Assembly (NCBI RefSeq): GCF_001657475.1 | Contig: NZ_LXEY01000006.1 | Location: 19,095-83,094 of the forward strand | DNA from: Enteractinococcus helveticum | GTDB taxonomy: Bacteria; Actinomycetota; Actinomycetes; Actinomycetales; Micrococcaceae | Direction: 5' to 3' | Length of the DNA stretch: 64,000 nt | In this document: positions 9,502-18,017 of the stretch, piece after piece | How positions within the stretch are numbered: position 1 is the stretch's first letter | Layout of the letters: each line of letters begins with the position of its first letter | The notes under the pieces: model-generated | What the model saw: the letters and a program-made list of their open reading frames with translations, nothing else | What the model was told of the DNA's origin: nothing | Databases searched by the model: none | Translations under genes and position numbers: made by a program

Positions 9502-10404
9502 ATGACTACGCAAGTAAATGTACGGCAAGACGCATACCCCACTCGAGATAGTGATTACACCACCGTCGTGGATCGCCATGATCCGGTAGTGCACGATTGG
9601 GACTCTGCTGGTCCACTGTCTGTCCAAGAGCTGCAAAGCTATGATGCCACCGGGTATCTGACCATTCATGAGCTGCTGAGTCCCGAAGAACTGCAACAGT
9701 GTCGGGATGAGCTGCAGCGTTTGGCTCAGGACTCGGACGTCAAAGCCGACGAGGCCACCGTGACCGAAGCTGAATCCAATGAAGTCCGGTCCATCTTCAA
9801 TATTCACCGGACCAATGCGATTTTTAAGAAACTCGCAAACGACCCACGATTGGTGCGTCGCGTTGAACAGATTCTGGGGTCGAAAGTTTATGTGCACCAG
9901 AGCCGCATCAACTACAAACCCGGTTTCGTGGGTAAAGAATTCGGTTGGCATTCGGATTTTGAAACCTGGCACGCCGAAGACGGGCTACCAACCCCGCGGG
10001 CAGCCAGCATCTCGATCTCCCTGACCGATAATTACTCCTTCAACGGGCCGCTGATGACCATGCCCGGCTCCCACAAAAAATACGTCCGCTGCGCAGGCGG
10101 CACCCCGGAAGATAACTATAAAAAATCCCTGGTCATGCAGGGCGCCGGCGTGCCAGACCGGGCCACCCTAACCGAATTTGCGGACAACTACGGCATTGAC
10201 GTGCTCGAAGGACCAGCAGGCGGGGCAATCATTTTTGATTCCAACTGCATGCACGCCTCAAACGGCAACGTCACACCGTATTCGCGCTCAAATATTTTCC
10301 TGGTGTATAACTCGGTCGAGAATACGGCAGAAGAACCCTTTGCCGCAGCCTCCCCGCGGCCCGAGTTCATCGGGAGTACCGATTTCACCCCCGCCGGTGA
10401 CTAA
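9502..10404 (+). CDS. ectD: Ectoine 5-hydroxylase
   Basis: About 300 aa iron/2-oxoglutarate dioxygenase that converts the compatible solute ectoine to 5-hydroxyectoine in the cytoplasm. The EctD signature FGWHSDFETWHAEDG carries the first His and the Asp of the iron site; the distal His is in CMHASNG and the 2-oxoglutarate arginine in SRSNIF. I chose ATG 9502 (MTTQVNVRQD) with AGGAG four bases upstream; an in-frame ATG at 9478 would add 8 residues. No ectABC genes are adjacent in this window, so ectoine must be made elsewhere or imported. Confidence 0.93.
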   Translation: MTTQVNVRQDAYPTRDSDYTTVVDRHDPVVHDWDSAGPLSVQELQSYDATGYLTIHELLSPEELQQCRDELQRLAQDSDVKADEATVTEAESNEVRSIFNIHRTNAIFKKLANDPRLVRRVEQILGSKVYVHQSRINYKPGFVGKEFGWHSDFETWHAEDGLPTPRAASISISLTDNYSFNGPLMTMPGSHKKYVRCAGGTPEDNYKKSLVMQGAGVPDRATLTEFADNYGIDVLEGPAGGAIIFDSNCMHASNGNVTPYSRSNIFLVYNSVENTAEEPFAAASPRPEFIGSTDFTPAGD

Positions 10405-10422
10405 CTCGATGCAGCACTAGCC

Positions 10423-10463
10423 GCCGAGGTGCACCACCACGCAACCCGGTGTTGCACCTCGGC
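10423..10463 (+). terminator. Hairpin after ectD
   Basis: GCCGAGGTGCA and TGCACCTCGGC form a perfect 11-bp stem with a 19-nt loop 18 nt after the ectD stop. No T-run follows, so termination efficiency is uncertain. Confidence 0.5.
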
Positions 10464-10566
10464 AGCATCATTATGGAGCGCTGATAGGCGTTACCTGCTG
10501 TGCTGACCAGCAAGGTTGCTCTAGTCTGGTCGAGACACCAGAACTGCGACAGGAAGCTTTTTCTTC

Positions 10567-11304
10567 ATGGTCATCGGCATTTTGCTGCTGAGCTTTATTG
10601 CCACCGCACTGCAACGCATCACCGGTTTGGGCTTTGCCATGCTCACCGCCCCCTTCGCCGTCGTGGCTTTAGGCACCCACCAGGGGATCATGCTGACCAC
10701 GGTCCTGGCAGTTATTGCCTCGCTGCTGATGCTGCCGGGCATGTGGCGAGATATTGATTGGCGCAGGGTGGCCTGGATCGGGATCCCCGCGGCCGTCTCG
10801 GTCCCACCGGCCGCCTGGATTGGCTCCATGATTGATACCGCTGTGGTGTATTTGTTGGTCGGTGCGCTGGTGATCGTGGGGCTGGGTGTCGCACTGCTCA
10901 TGCAGGGCACCACCAAACCGGTCACCGGTCGCAGCGCCAAAATTCTGACGGGGTTTGGTGCTGGTGCCGGGAGTGTGCTGGCAGGCATCGGTGGTCCGGC
11001 AATGACGATTTACGGAGTGGTCGCCCGCTGGCCGGTGGCCTCCTTTGCTGCCAGCCTGCAACCGATATGGGTCATCGTGTGCACCGTCGTGCTCATCAGC
11101 CGTAATACCATCATGGGCTCTACCATTCCGGACATGTCGCCGTGGGTCTGGCTGCTGGTGGCCACGGGCATCGCCGCTGGTATGTGGACCGGTCAGCGTT
11201 CCCTGGGGAAAGTTAACGATCGGGTGGTATTTGGCATTGTGGTGGCGCTGGCGATGACAGGCGCAGTGCTCTCGCTAGTCACCGGGATCATGGAGTTGCG
11301 GTAG
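10567..11304 (+). CDS. TauE/SafE family membrane permease
   Basis: 245 aa, seven to eight hydrophobic segments in two halves. The N-terminal GLGFAMLTAPFAVVALG and the repeat-like GAGAGSVLAGIGGPAMTIYG are the paired TauE/SafE motifs. The family exports or imports sulfite, sulfoacetate or related anions. The start is ATG 10567 with AGGAAGC about ten bases upstream. It stands alone between ectD and a convergent response-regulator gene, so context does not name a substrate. Confidence 0.85.
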   Translation: MVIGILLLSFIATALQRITGLGFAMLTAPFAVVALGTHQGIMLTTVLAVIASLLMLPGMWRDIDWRRVAWIGIPAAVSVPPAAWIGSMIDTAVVYLLVGALVIVGLGVALLMQGTTKPVTGRSAKILTGFGAGAGSVLAGIGGPAMTIYGVVARWPVASFAASLQPIWVIVCTVVLISRNTIMGSTIPDMSPWVWLLVATGIAAGMWTGQRSLGKVNDRVVFGIVVALAMTGAVLSLVTGIMELR

Positions 11305-11415
11305 TCGCCCGCGCCAGGTGTCGGCACCTTCTCCGCGGCCAAGCTCCTGTACTTCCATCTTGATGTGAGCGCTGCCCACGACGAGTCACGGAGACAACTT
11401 TCTGCCTCACTTACT

Positions 11416-12108
11416 TCAGAGGTTGTAGAAACGGTACTGTAATGCCCGGACCACGAGTTGGGCGAGGTTCTCGGCCTGAAGCTTCTCTCGCAGCTTCTTC
11501 GTTTGGGTCTTTACCGTCCACGCCGAGACCCCTTGGGCCTTGGCGATCTCCTCATAGCTCTGCCCACGACATATCAGCATGAGAACCTCAAGTTCTCGAT
11601 GGGTGAGCTCCGGAGTGACCAACGGCGTCTCCGGCAATGTGTCACCAGAGATAAGGATGTCCCGTGCTAGGAACTTCAGCATTGAGGGATCATCGCCGCG
11701 GGCCGCACCTCGGACTGTCGCACGCAGCGTCGATTCAGAGGCGGTCTTATTGATCACTGCGACCGCACCGGCTTCCAGCGCTCGGGCAAGGCCTGGGCCG
11801 GGCGAGACGGTACTGAGTATGACCACGGTTGCTTCCGAATCCATTCGGCGAATCTGTCGGGTGGCGTCGATTCCGTTCATGCCGTCGGGCATGTTAATGT
11901 CCATCAGCACTACATCCGGCTGATGTTTGCGGTAGCTGTCGATAGCGTTGTCTCCGCTATGGACCGGGGGCAACAGTGTGATATCCGGCTCGGTCACGAG
12001 CGCGTAGGAAATTGCGCGTGTTGTCCAGTGATCGTCGTCGACGATCAGAACCGACAACTGGCGGTCAATATCGGTTCTCTCGCCCGGCGGTGATGGGGAG
12101 CGGATCAT
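11416..12108 (-). CDS. NarL/LuxR-family response regulator
   Basis: About 230 aa. The receiver domain has the acidic pocket VDDDHW, the phospho-acceptor aspartate in VVLMDINMPDG and the conserved lysine in VINKTAS. The C-terminal LuxR helix-turn-helix is LTHRELEVLMLICRGQSYEE. The start is best set at ATG 12108, whose ATGA overlaps the stop of the small secreted peptide gene; an in-frame TTG at 12114 is also possible. It is last in a minus-strand series after the histidine kinase, so it is very likely that kinase's partner. Confidence 0.9.
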   Translation of the reverse strand: MIRSPSPPGERTDIDRQLSVLIVDDDHWTTRAISYALVTEPDITLLPPVHSGDNAIDSYRKHQPDVVLMDINMPDGMNGIDATRQIRRMDSEATVVILSTVSPGPGLARALEAGAVAVINKTASESTLRATVRGAARGDDPSMLKFLARDILISGDTLPETPLVTPELTHRELEVLMLICRGQSYEEIAKAQGVSAWTVKTQTKKLREKLQAENLAQLVVRALQYRFYNL

Positions 12109-12314
12109 AGGCAATACTTCCTGTACTGTTTCTTATCGATGATGCGCCATATGACGCACTTGTAAGGGTTCCCGGTTGTTTTATAGGAAAGCTCACCGCT
12201 CACGGTGGTAGTCGCAACCGATGTCGTGGTGACGGATAAGGGTAGTTCTACAGGCGCTAAAGCACTGGAGAGCGGAATTAGCGAAATGGTCGCGAAAGCC
12301 AAAAGAAGTCTCAT
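12105..12314 (-). CDS. Small secreted peptide between kinase and regulator
   Basis: 69 aa. An N-terminal Sec-type signal (MRLLLAFATISLIPLSSALA, cleavage likely after ALA) is followed by a 49-residue threonine-rich mature part with two cysteines near the end (YKCVIW and RKYCL) that could form one disulfide. Its stop overlaps the response-regulator start by ATGA, and the kinase gene ends 52 nt upstream, so it is part of the operon. Function unknown. A peptide signal sensed by the kinase, an accessory lid for the sensor, or a processed toxin co-factor are all possible; none is shown. Confidence 0.65.
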   Translation of the reverse strand: MRLLLAFATISLIPLSSALAPVELPLSVTTTSVATTTVSGELSYKTTGNPYKCVIWRIIDKKQYRKYCL

Positions 12315-12366
12315 ACCTTAAGACCACGACATTGCCTCTCAACTCCGCATCCCTCGTTCGAGGTAT

Positions 12367-13551
12367 TTACATCGTGACTTCTCTCCCAACGGGAAAACAG
12401 ACGACGACGGTGAAGACGCCATCGTGGCACGAAGCATCGCAGGTCCCACCGGATCGTTGAACCCGAGCCAAGAGCGTACTCGGCTTCTTATAAGGGGCTC
12501 GGACGCTTGGGTTTTGGGACTCGAATCGAAGCCAGTCGTCGTCCTCTCGACGTTCTGTCGACACCGAGATTATGCAGGGCCTTGGATGCGAAGCGTGCTT
12601 GACGACATTCGTTGCGAGTTCCTTCATGGTAAATAGCGCCGACTCGAGCGTCTTTCCTGGTACTGAAGTAGGCACGTCGCCAATGTTGATCTTCAGGTCG
12701 AGACCGCCGGCTTCTGTTGCCGAACGTGTCATCTCCGCGGCGCGAAGCAAGTCAGTCTCAAAGTCGTCACCCCCGGATCGACCCTCGAGGTCTTGAGTGA
12801 GGCGTGAAAGCAGCACACGCAGTTGTTGCTGTGCATGTGCGTTGACCAGGGCGAGCTCCGTGAGGCGCCAGTCGTGGCGGTTTTCCATTCGTGCCTCGAT
12901 CCCCAGCATGCGAATGATTGCGGCTTCCGCTGCCAATCCGTGCGAGATGGTGTCGTGTGTGTCCAACGCCAGATCAAGGCGTAGGCGTTCGATCTTCCGT
13001 TCACTGGCCAAGGCGATTTCCTCACGCTTGGCGATCCCGTCTTGGATGCGTCTCTCAAACCCTGCGGCAGTAAGTGCGAGTAAGGAGCTCATCAGCCACC
13101 CAAAAGCTAAAGTGACGAGCGTTTCGCTCCCGCCCTCGGTAGACCCGACAACATGTGATATGAGCTTTGTAGCAAATAACAACATGGTAAATGCGACGAA
13201 CGGGCGTACTCTCAGCTGGCTCAAGACGAACGCCGTGGCCACTTCTACTACTGTTTGGAATGGGTTCAGCAGATCCGGGAAGGCGACCGTGAATGCCAAG
13301 AACATCATGAAGCCGGAAGCTCCCGCCAAAAGTGGGATGAAACCTGCCGCTACTACGAGCACTGCGGCCAGCAACTGCAACGCGAGGTAGAGCGGTGCAT
13401 CCGATTCGAGCGCCGAGGGGGTGACACCTCCGAGCGCGACGAGTAGAAGTAGGACACGGATCGGCAGATCGACATACCTAGCCCCTGTGAGAAGATAGAC
13501 CCATCTGATCCCACGCGAGACATCTGTGGTCTCCGCGGAGTACCGACCCAT
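12367..13551 (-). CDS. Sensor histidine kinase, HisKA_3-like, divergent
   Basis: About 394 aa from ATG 13551 (MGRYSAETT); the frame stays open to 13734 but the extra part has no membrane or family features. Five to six membrane segments occupy residues about 20-170. The dimerisation box with the phospho-acceptor is LDTHDTISHGL, and the N-box is MKELATNVVKHAS. The G-box glycines usual for the ATP lid are hard to find (SGGTCDASCHDG in their place), so this is a divergent member of the NarX/DesK-type kinases. It acts with the response regulator downstream; the signal may be the secreted peptide or the membrane state. Confidence 0.83.
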   Translation of the reverse strand: MGRYSAETTDVSRGIRWVYLLTGARYVDLPIRVLLLLVALGGVTPSALESDAPLYLALQLLAAVLVVAAGFIPLLAGASGFMMFLAFTVAFPDLLNPFQTVVEVATAFVLSQLRVRPFVAFTMLLFATKLISHVVGSTEGGSETLVTLAFGWLMSSLLALTAAGFERRIQDGIAKREEIALASERKIERLRLDLALDTHDTISHGLAAEAAIIRMLGIEARMENRHDWRLTELALVNAHAQQQLRVLLSRLTQDLEGRSGGDDFETDLLRAAEMTRSATEAGGLDLKINIGDVPTSVPGKTLESALFTMKELATNVVKHASHPRPCIISVSTERREDDDWLRFESQNPSVRAPYKKPSTLLARVQRSGGTCDASCHDGVFTVVVCFPVGREVTM

Positions 13552-13594
13552 ACCTCTCACTTTCACTTGGCCGACACCCGCGATAGCTATCCAT

Positions 13595-13610
13595 CCCGAG
13601 GATACTCGGG
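13595..13610. promoter_or_regulatory. Perfect palindrome upstream of the kinase gene
   Basis: CCCGAG-GATA-CTCGGG lies 44 bp upstream of the kinase ATG. It could be an operator for the adjacent NarL-type regulator or a small hairpin. Related but imperfect sequences (GCGAGGTAT) occur upstream of the phospholipase-like gene near 15410 and after the kinase near 12357. Confidence 0.35.
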
Positions 13611-13759
13611 GAAGGCATGAGCAAGGAGAGTTCCATGTCACGTTACGACGACTTTTCTCCCGCAGCCCCGTACCGGACACTTCGACGACGGTTACATAGG
13701 AAGTCGCCTGGGTAGCGTAGCTTACATGCGACATTGGGTGTGGAAGTGTCCGTCGGTAG

Positions 13760-14194
13760 CTAGGGTGCCGGTGCCGGCGGCTTCATCAGGCTGGCTGCCT
13801 TGACGACCCCGGTCCCCAAGGAGACACACGCCGCTATCGGCAGGGCACTATTCCCGATGAGAATGAAGATTACTGACCCAAACCCGTTGTACCCCGAGGC
13901 GGAGAGATAGTCCCATATATCCAAGGCACTACCTACGATCGTCGGGGCGGATATCAGAACATGCACGAGTGTGAGAATCAGGCGGGTAGCTCGATGCGGA
14001 AAGAGCAGCCAGGTGCCCACCAGCGCCGCGAAAATCGACAGCGCGCAGAGGGCGATACCGATTGTCATGCTGACAGAGATCTCGAGATTCTGACGATCCC
14101 ACACGGACACATACCACGCCCTGGTTACCAGGTACAGCGCGGCGGAAAGCGCCAAGGACGTGAACCCTCCGCCGGCGATCTTGCCTTTGCTCAT
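13760..14194 (-). CDS. 4-TM membrane protein paired with the phospholipase-like gene
   Basis: 144 aa from ATG 14194 (MSKGKIAGGG), two bases after the stop of the phospholipase-like gene, so translation is probably coupled. Four hydrophobic segments (about residues 8-25, 40-65, 70-95, 105-130). No recognised domain. A gene of nearly identical length (143 aa), topology and position follows the second phospholipase-like gene at 56113, although the two membrane proteins are very different in sequence. The pairing suggests an immunity, anchoring or sensing partner of the secreted protein; this is inference. Confidence 0.7.
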   Translation of the reverse strand: MSKGKIAGGGFTSLALSAALYLVTRAWYVSVWDRQNLEISVSMTIGIALCALSIFAALVGTWLLFPHRATRLILTLVHVLISAPTIVGSALDIWDYLSASGYNGFGSVIFILIGNSALPIAACVSLGTGVVKAASLMKPPAPAP

Positions 14195-14196
14195 GG

Positions 14197-15324
14197 TTAC
14201 CTGCCGTTCCAATTTTTTGTTTTGCTTTTGACCACAGAGTAGTAGAGTGCAGTGCGGTCGTAGCACTTCGCACGACCTGTTGAGGTCTTGTATAGCGAGT
14301 AGCCGCAGTTCTGCCGCAGGTTGCTCTTAAACCTTGAGTCCGCGCTGGCACGTTGCGATCGCTTGCTGCTCAAGGAGACTTTCTTTTGTCGGATCGAATC
14401 GATCGCCATGTCATGTCGGGCGCACGGGCCTCGATAATCTACCTTCGTGCCTTTGTAAGTGTACGAATCCGGTGACCAGGTGCAGTAGTCATGGAGACTC
14501 TTCGGCTTGCACTTAGACGTTACCCAGGTTTTGCAGTAGACGTATCTACTTGGGATCGTGACCTTGCTCGGTCGTTTGAATGCAGCGGCGAGCATTAAGG
14601 ATGCCTGAGCTGCTGCATTGTCGTCGAAAACTGCAGGAGTGGCTTCCACACTCTCACCCGGATCGACTTCGTTCTCGTCGGCTCCCTCGTTGCTGTTTTC
14701 CTCAACCTCGAGCGCCTCTGTAAGCTCGGCCTCTTCAGCGGCGAGACTGTCAGCACTGCGGTCGGCCTCGGGTCCTGCGGCCAGCATCCACTCCAAAGTC
14801 TCCGATGCCTCGGCAAGAATCTCGGTCTCGGTCTCGTCACCCATAAACAGTGAGAACAAGAACGGCCCGGCCAGATCGTCCCGGGGTACCGCAGAGACAA
14901 TGATCTCGCTGTCTGTCACCGAGAGGTCGAATTCGATGCTACCTCCTTCGAGCGTGAGCACTGACGGTTCAAAAACAGTCGTGCCGGTTTCACACTCTAG
15001 TGTGCTCAAGCTGAGGTCTGGAGTGCAACCTTCGGGGATGGGGAACTTGGTCCGGAGGCCTGTAGCCGTTTGAGTTTGGTCGTCGTCGCTGATGCGTAAG
15101 TCATAAGCCGCTACGGTAGGAACTTTGTCCTCACCGGATGATTCCGCAGCTTCGTTGAGCGCGTCAGCGACTTCGGCAGCTTCCATCTCCGGGCTGATTT
15201 CACTTTCCACCTCGACCTGATCCTGGGCGATTTCGGAGGCCTGTGCGGGAGACGCCAGCACTCCTCCAATCAGCGCCATCACCATGCTGAGTCTCGCACC
15301 TGACATCGCTCGTTGTGTCTTCAT
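14197..15324 (-). CDS. Secreted phospholipase A2-like protein
   Basis: 375 aa from ATG 15324 (MKTQRAMSG; GGAAGGGT upstream). It has a Sec signal peptide ending ASPAQASE, a long acidic middle part rich in Glu/Ala (to about residue 260), and a basic C-terminal cysteine-rich domain. There, DYCTWSPD followed by GPCARHDM matches the bacterial secreted PLA2 fold, in which the CxRHD His and Asp are catalytic and calcium is bound near the first motif. About six cysteines could form disulfides. The acidic part may be a propeptide. It heads the series with a 4-TM protein, kinase, peptide and response regulator. A paralogue of the same length lies at 54982. Confidence 0.82.
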   Translation of the reverse strand: MKTQRAMSGARLSMVMALIGGVLASPAQASEIAQDQVEVESEISPEMEAAEVADALNEAAESSGEDKVPTVAAYDLRISDDDQTQTATGLRTKFPIPEGCTPDLSLSTLECETGTTVFEPSVLTLEGGSIEFDLSVTDSEIIVSAVPRDDLAGPFLFSLFMGDETETEILAEASETLEWMLAAGPEADRSADSLAAEEAELTEALEVEENSNEGADENEVDPGESVEATPAVFDDNAAAQASLMLAAAFKRPSKVTIPSRYVYCKTWVTSKCKPKSLHDYCTWSPDSYTYKGTKVDYRGPCARHDMAIDSIRQKKVSLSSKRSQRASADSRFKSNLRQNCGYSLYKTSTGRAKCYDRTALYYSVVKSKTKNWNGR

Positions 15325-15828
15325 GAAGCCACCCTTCCAGTCCGCTGTGCGTTCTTGACGCCTAGAACGCTCAATGTACCGACTGGTGCCGGGCGACTGC
15401 ATACCCCGTGCGAGGTATGTCCCATGTCAGGAAATATCTGATTCGTACCTGAACGGACGGATGCAGATAGTAGCAGCCATAAAGCTCAGGAATGATGCTC
15501 ATCTAAAGAGACTTTTGCAATGCCTCGAATGAGGTGACGTGCCGATCCCGAAACTGAGGTCAGTTGTATTCTGCTTCACGTCATGCGAAAGGTATATCGA
15601 AACTTGACGACCAGGCTGTTCGAACGGAAAATCTAGAAAGCAGCTTCGGAGAAATTGGCAAAATAACCTGCGTCATAAGTAGAATAAACCCCAGGGTGGA
15701 CTGGACTGGTGTCTGTGTTAAAGTGTCCGTCCAAGCAGCGGCTTGGGTGACATTGGTACCCTATTTTTGTACTTTAACGTTCGGTATGGTGTTTGGCCTA
15801 AATTAGGGTTGAAATATTAAGAATGTGA
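15325..15828. other. Intergenic region without a gene
   Basis: About 500 bases upstream of the phospholipase-like gene up to the IS481 end. I see no coding sequence with a credible start. An element GCGAGGTATGTCCC near 15410 is a candidate regulatory site. The part nearest the insertion sequence is AT-rich, resembling a promoter region truncated by the insertion. Confidence 0.5.
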
Positions 15829-17382
15829 TGTCTCAGGACTTGGGTGACAGTTCTGTATCAAGACTTCGGTGACGCTTGGTGTCTCAGGACATCGGTAACA
15901 CTATGACTGGTTGGCTCGGTTTTGGAACCGGTATCGGGCCTTGGAAATGGCCTGGTATCTGGTACCTGCTGATGGCCATTCATATTCAGCGATGATCTCT
16001 CCGACGGTGGTGGCAAAGATGATGCGTTCCGGGTTCCAGTCGGCGATGATAATGCGGCTGGCCATGGCCCTGGTGACAGAAAATAATGTGCCTGCAAAGT
16101 TGACTACCCCGTTGGTATACACGCGGAGCTGCCGGGTACCGGTGGCTCCGGGATGTTGAATACTGCCGGTGACCTTCGGCTGGCAACTCGAGGCCTGTTC
16201 GGAAGCTTTGGTCGCGGTGGCCTCCCAGAGCACGCTGAGATCGGTGATGCCTTCGTGGGCTGGCAACTCAGCCCCCAGTTCGGGTGAGACGGTTACTGGA
16301 ATCTCTGGATCGATCGGTTGTGGCGCAGGTCGGGGTGCTTCGGCTACCGGGGTGGCATCCCAAGCTTGTTGCGGGGTGATCCGCCCAGCAAGGGCCTGAT
16401 GTCCGCGCTGTGTGTTGTAGTAGCGGTCAAACTCATCGACCTGGGCTTGGAGCTCTGCGCACGTGGCGGCCAAGGGTTGTTTGTCCAACCATCGGAACAA
16501 CGTTTGATGGAACCGCTCATTTTTGCCTTGGGTGGTTGGGCGACCAGGCCTTCCGGTGATCGGCTCGACACCTAGTGTTTTGGCATACGCGGTCAGTTGG
16601 CCGATCCAGCCCATCCGTTCAGGATTCAACGCCGCTCCGTTATCGGTCAACAGTCGCTGTGGCACCCCGGCAGCAGCGATGCCTTTGCGCATCACCGCTA
16701 CCGCATCCTCCCCATTTTCAGATGGGGCGACATGCGAGGCGATAGCTTTACGCGAATGGTCATCTTCCAGTTGGAAAATCACACACTTGCGTCCACCCAC
16801 CAGCACGTACTCGGTAGCATCCAACTGCCAACACGCATTGGGCGCTGGATAGACAAACCGCCGGTACGCAGCCCGGGGCTTCTTGTTGGGATGGACTCGG
16901 GCCACCTGACGTTCTCGGAAGATCCGTGCCAAGGAGGCTACTGCTGGTGGCTGTAAGCCCATGGCCAGCATTTTGTCATGCACACTGATCGGCCCGTGAT
17001 CCCAACCCGAGGCTTCCAGGGCTTTGCGCACCGCGACCGCCTGATCTTTGACGTCTTCGCTGATTTTGGTGGGCGAGGTCTTGGGTCGACGAGACCGGGG
17101 CTCCAAGACTGCGGCTTGACCCTCGTTGCGTGCCCGAGCGCGCAGGGCATAGAAGGTTTTGCGACTGATGCCATGTTCAGCACAAAACGCGGTCACACTG
17201 CCACGGGGTGCGTCCTTGGGCCAATTAGCAATCGCCAGACGGATACGAGCATCAACAGGTTCATTATTTTTGGTCACCCATCAATCAGAACCGACCCGAA
17301 ATCTTCTGGAAGTGTCACCACCACAACCCCCAGAACTGTTACCGATGTCCTGAGGTAGAACTGTCACCGATCTCCTGCGACA
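15829..17382. mobile_element. IS481-family insertion sequence
   Basis: The ends are TGTCTCAGGA on the left and, read inward from the right, TGTCGCAGGA, both then leading into GGTGACAGTTCT, followed by a second internal copy reading CTCAGGACATCGGTAACA. These TG...CA ends are typical of IS481. Length about 1.55 kb with a single transposase. I do not see a clear target duplication. The right end abuts the truncated PEPCK gene. Confidence 0.85.
15901..17277 (-). CDS. IS481 transposase
   Basis: 458 aa. An N-terminal helix-turn-helix region (GSVTAFCAEHGISRKTFYAL) is followed by a DDE/rve integrase core: Asp in QLDATEYVLV, Asp in LLTDNGAALN and Glu in TQGKNERFHQ, with the IS481 GHQALAGRITPQQAW region after it. 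It is complete and the last 100 residues carry the extended C-terminal domain of this group. Confidence 0.93.
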   Translation of the reverse strand: MTKNNEPVDARIRLAIANWPKDAPRGSVTAFCAEHGISRKTFYALRARARNEGQAAVLEPRSRRPKTSPTKISEDVKDQAVAVRKALEASGWDHGPISVHDKMLAMGLQPPAVASLARIFRERQVARVHPNKKPRAAYRRFVYPAPNACWQLDATEYVLVGGRKCVIFQLEDDHSRKAIASHVAPSENGEDAVAVMRKGIAAAGVPQRLLTDNGAALNPERMGWIGQLTAYAKTLGVEPITGRPGRPTTQGKNERFHQTLFRWLDKQPLAATCAELQAQVDEFDRYYNTQRGHQALAGRITPQQAWDATPVAEAPRPAPQPIDPEIPVTVSPELGAELPAHEGITDLSVLWEATATKASEQASSCQPKVTGSIQHPGATGTRQLRVYTNGVVNFAGTLFSVTRAMASRIIIADWNPERIIFATTVGEIIAEYEWPSAGTRYQAISKARYRFQNRANQS

Positions 17383-17390
17383 TAACAAGT

Positions 17391-18017
17391 TTAAAGACAA
17401 TTAATGACGCACCGTGCCCGGCTTATACCCATACCTGGCCAGCACCTATTGGCGGAAATTCTAAGTGTGTCGAGATTGCCGGTAATGTGCACGCCACGAA
17501 CAAAAAATTCTGGGTTTTCAAGGGTATCGAATAAATGTATCCCGACCCGAGCCATACGGATCATATGGAGCACGACAGTGCGGTCGTCAGTCAGCTGCAC
17601 CCCAGCAGCAAACGGTGCCAGCGGCGTTCCTGGCACCGCCATAAGATAAGGGACTACGTAAAGCGTCTTGTGTGTCGCTGCATTGTTCATTCGCGCTTTG
17701 AGCGTAGCAACGACTTCATCTGCTGGATACCAGTTGTTGTACACGCCACGATCAGCTTCGCGGCTGGTGGCAACAACGGTGCGTTCTTCTGATCTGGCGG
17801 TGTCTTGCCGGTGAGATCGAGCGTAGTAACACCCTTCTCCTGCCGGTAATAACTCTTCGGCGTCGAGGGCTTCTTGGATGAGGCGGGCATCATCAGTGGC
17901 AGTGATGACTTCGACCCTGGACGGGGTAGTGATGGCCACCCACTCATGAACGAACTCCCGGATTTTCGGGGAGGTGATCGTTGGCAGCTTCAGTTGTTGA
18001 TCGGTGTCAGTGTTCAT
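17391..18017 (-). pseudogene. pckG: GTP-dependent PEP carboxykinase, N-terminal fragment
   Basis: The 208-residue frame matches the N-terminal domain of GTP-type PEPCK: FVHEWVAITTPSRVEV, a RSHRQDTARSEERT segment, GVYNNWYPADEV, TLYVVPYLMAVPGTPLAPFA and MIRMARVG. The catalytic half with the GTP P-loop and metal ligands is missing, because the frame is cut by the IS481 end only 9 bp away. A full enzyme would be about 600 aa. Its ATG overlaps the stop of the upstream unknown gene (ATGA), so it was in an operon with it. The product cannot be an active PEPCK. Confidence 0.8.
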
